This document shows positions 5,496 to 5,731 of a DNA stretch of 5,731 bases, in pieces (the stretch's first letter is position 1; each line of letters begins with the position of its first letter). Below the pieces are notes generated by a model, which saw nothing but the letters and a program-made list of their open reading frames with translations, made no database searches and was not told the DNA's origin. Origin of the DNA: an uncultured Alphaproteobacteria bacterium. GTDB lineage: Bacteria; Pseudomonadota; Alphaproteobacteria; Caulobacterales; Aquidulcibacteraceae. The DNA is taken from NCBI GenBank assembly GCA_937967725.1, contig CALBSY010000191.1, positions 1-5,731 on the forward strand. Reading direction: 5' to 3'. Position numbers and translations under genes: made by a program.

Positions 5496-5731
5496 ATGTC
5501 GGACGTGTTTGAGCGCGTGAAAGCGATTGTTATCAAGCATCTCGAGGCCCCGCCGGAAAAGGTGACGGAGAAGGCCTCCTTCATCGACGACCTGGGCGCC
5601 GACAGCTTGGACAATGTCGAGCTGGTGATGGCGTTCGAGGAGGAGTTCGGCATCGAGATTCCGGACGACGCGGCCGAGCACATCCAAACCGTCGGCGACG
5701 CGGGGAAGTTCATTTCGGAGAAACAGGGCTG
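5496..5731 (+). CDS. acpP: Acyl carrier protein AcpP (3' end at window edge)
   Basis: AcpP carries growing acyl chains on a phosphopantetheine arm and is the shared substrate carrier for FabD, FabG and the other fatty acid synthesis enzymes. From the ATG at 5496 there are 78 complete codons and the window then ends on TG. A TGA stop would make the usual 78-residue length, but this cannot be seen. The protein begins [16 protein letters not shown]. The attachment site is Ser37 in [12 protein letters not shown] (32-43), followed by the acidic recognition helix with [12 protein letters not shown] (47-58) and the ending [14 protein letters not shown] (65-78). It is very acidic, as expected. The start is supported by GGCGAGG five bases upstream. 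fabG lies 132 bp before it with no other gene between; fabF commonly comes next in related genomes, beyond this window. Confidence 0.96.
   Translation, partial: MSDVFERVKAIVIKHLEAPPEKVTEKASFIDDLGADSLDNVELVMAFEEEFGIEIPDDAAEHIQTVGDAGKFISEKQG

Noticed and set aside
5229..5713. Minus-strand frames over the end of fabG and acpP
   Set aside because: acpP on the plus strand is unmistakable, and the antisense frames have no motif or plausible start context.
1..5731. Mobile element, CRISPR array, tRNA or riboswitch
   Set aside because: No transposase or integrase coding, no long terminal or spaced repeats, and no cloverleaf or known riboswitch core were recognised by eye on either strand.

Overview
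This window is a GC-rich stretch of core bacterial chromosome, almost certainly from an alphaproteobacterium. The evidence is DnaB with the extra loops common in that class, L9 with a long Ala/Glu-rich C-terminal extension, a Caulobacter-like acyl carrier protein, and a ribosomal protein cluster divergent from fatty-acid synthesis genes. A caulobacteral or hyphomonad-type lineage is plausible, but that is inference from remembered family features; no search was run. I see no mobile element, phage gene, CRISPR array, tRNA or rRNA.

Left half, minus strand. Read in the direction of transcription it runs rpsF (S6), rpsR (S18), rplI (L9), a strong hairpin terminator, then dnaB (replicative helicase). 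The three ribosomal genes are tightly packed: 3 nt between rpsF and rpsR, 12 nt between rpsR and rplI, with the rplI ribosome binding site overlapping the rpsR stop codon. dnaB lies 187 bp further on, behind the terminator, so it probably has its own promoter. A second hairpin follows the dnaB stop at the window edge.

Centre. A 184-bp divergent intergenic region (2955-3138) separates rpsF from fabD. It holds two hairpins in the rpsF leader (one with a G-U pair only on the rpsF-sense strand), a weak promoter candidate for rpsF, and a third hairpin nearer fabD.

Right half, plus strand. fabD (malonyl-CoA:ACP transacylase), a DUF1697-family gene, fabG (3-oxoacyl-ACP reductase) and acpP (acyl carrier protein, cut by the window edge just before its probable stop). 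FabD loads malonyl groups onto AcpP and FabG performs the first reduction of the elongation cycle on AcpP-bound substrates. The DUF1697 gene starts on the last base of the fabD stop codon (TGATG), so it looks translationally coupled to fabD; it is the one gene here without an established role. The 132-bp fabG-acpP gap carries repeats that can form mutually exclusive hairpins.

Overall this is mostly an ordinary core region. I found no convincing undescribed multi-gene system. The points most worth a second look are the DUF1697 gene inside the fab cluster, the RNA structures around the ribosomal operon and before acpP, and the dnaB start, which lacks a Shine-Dalgarno sequence and sits behind a small cluster of GANTC sites.
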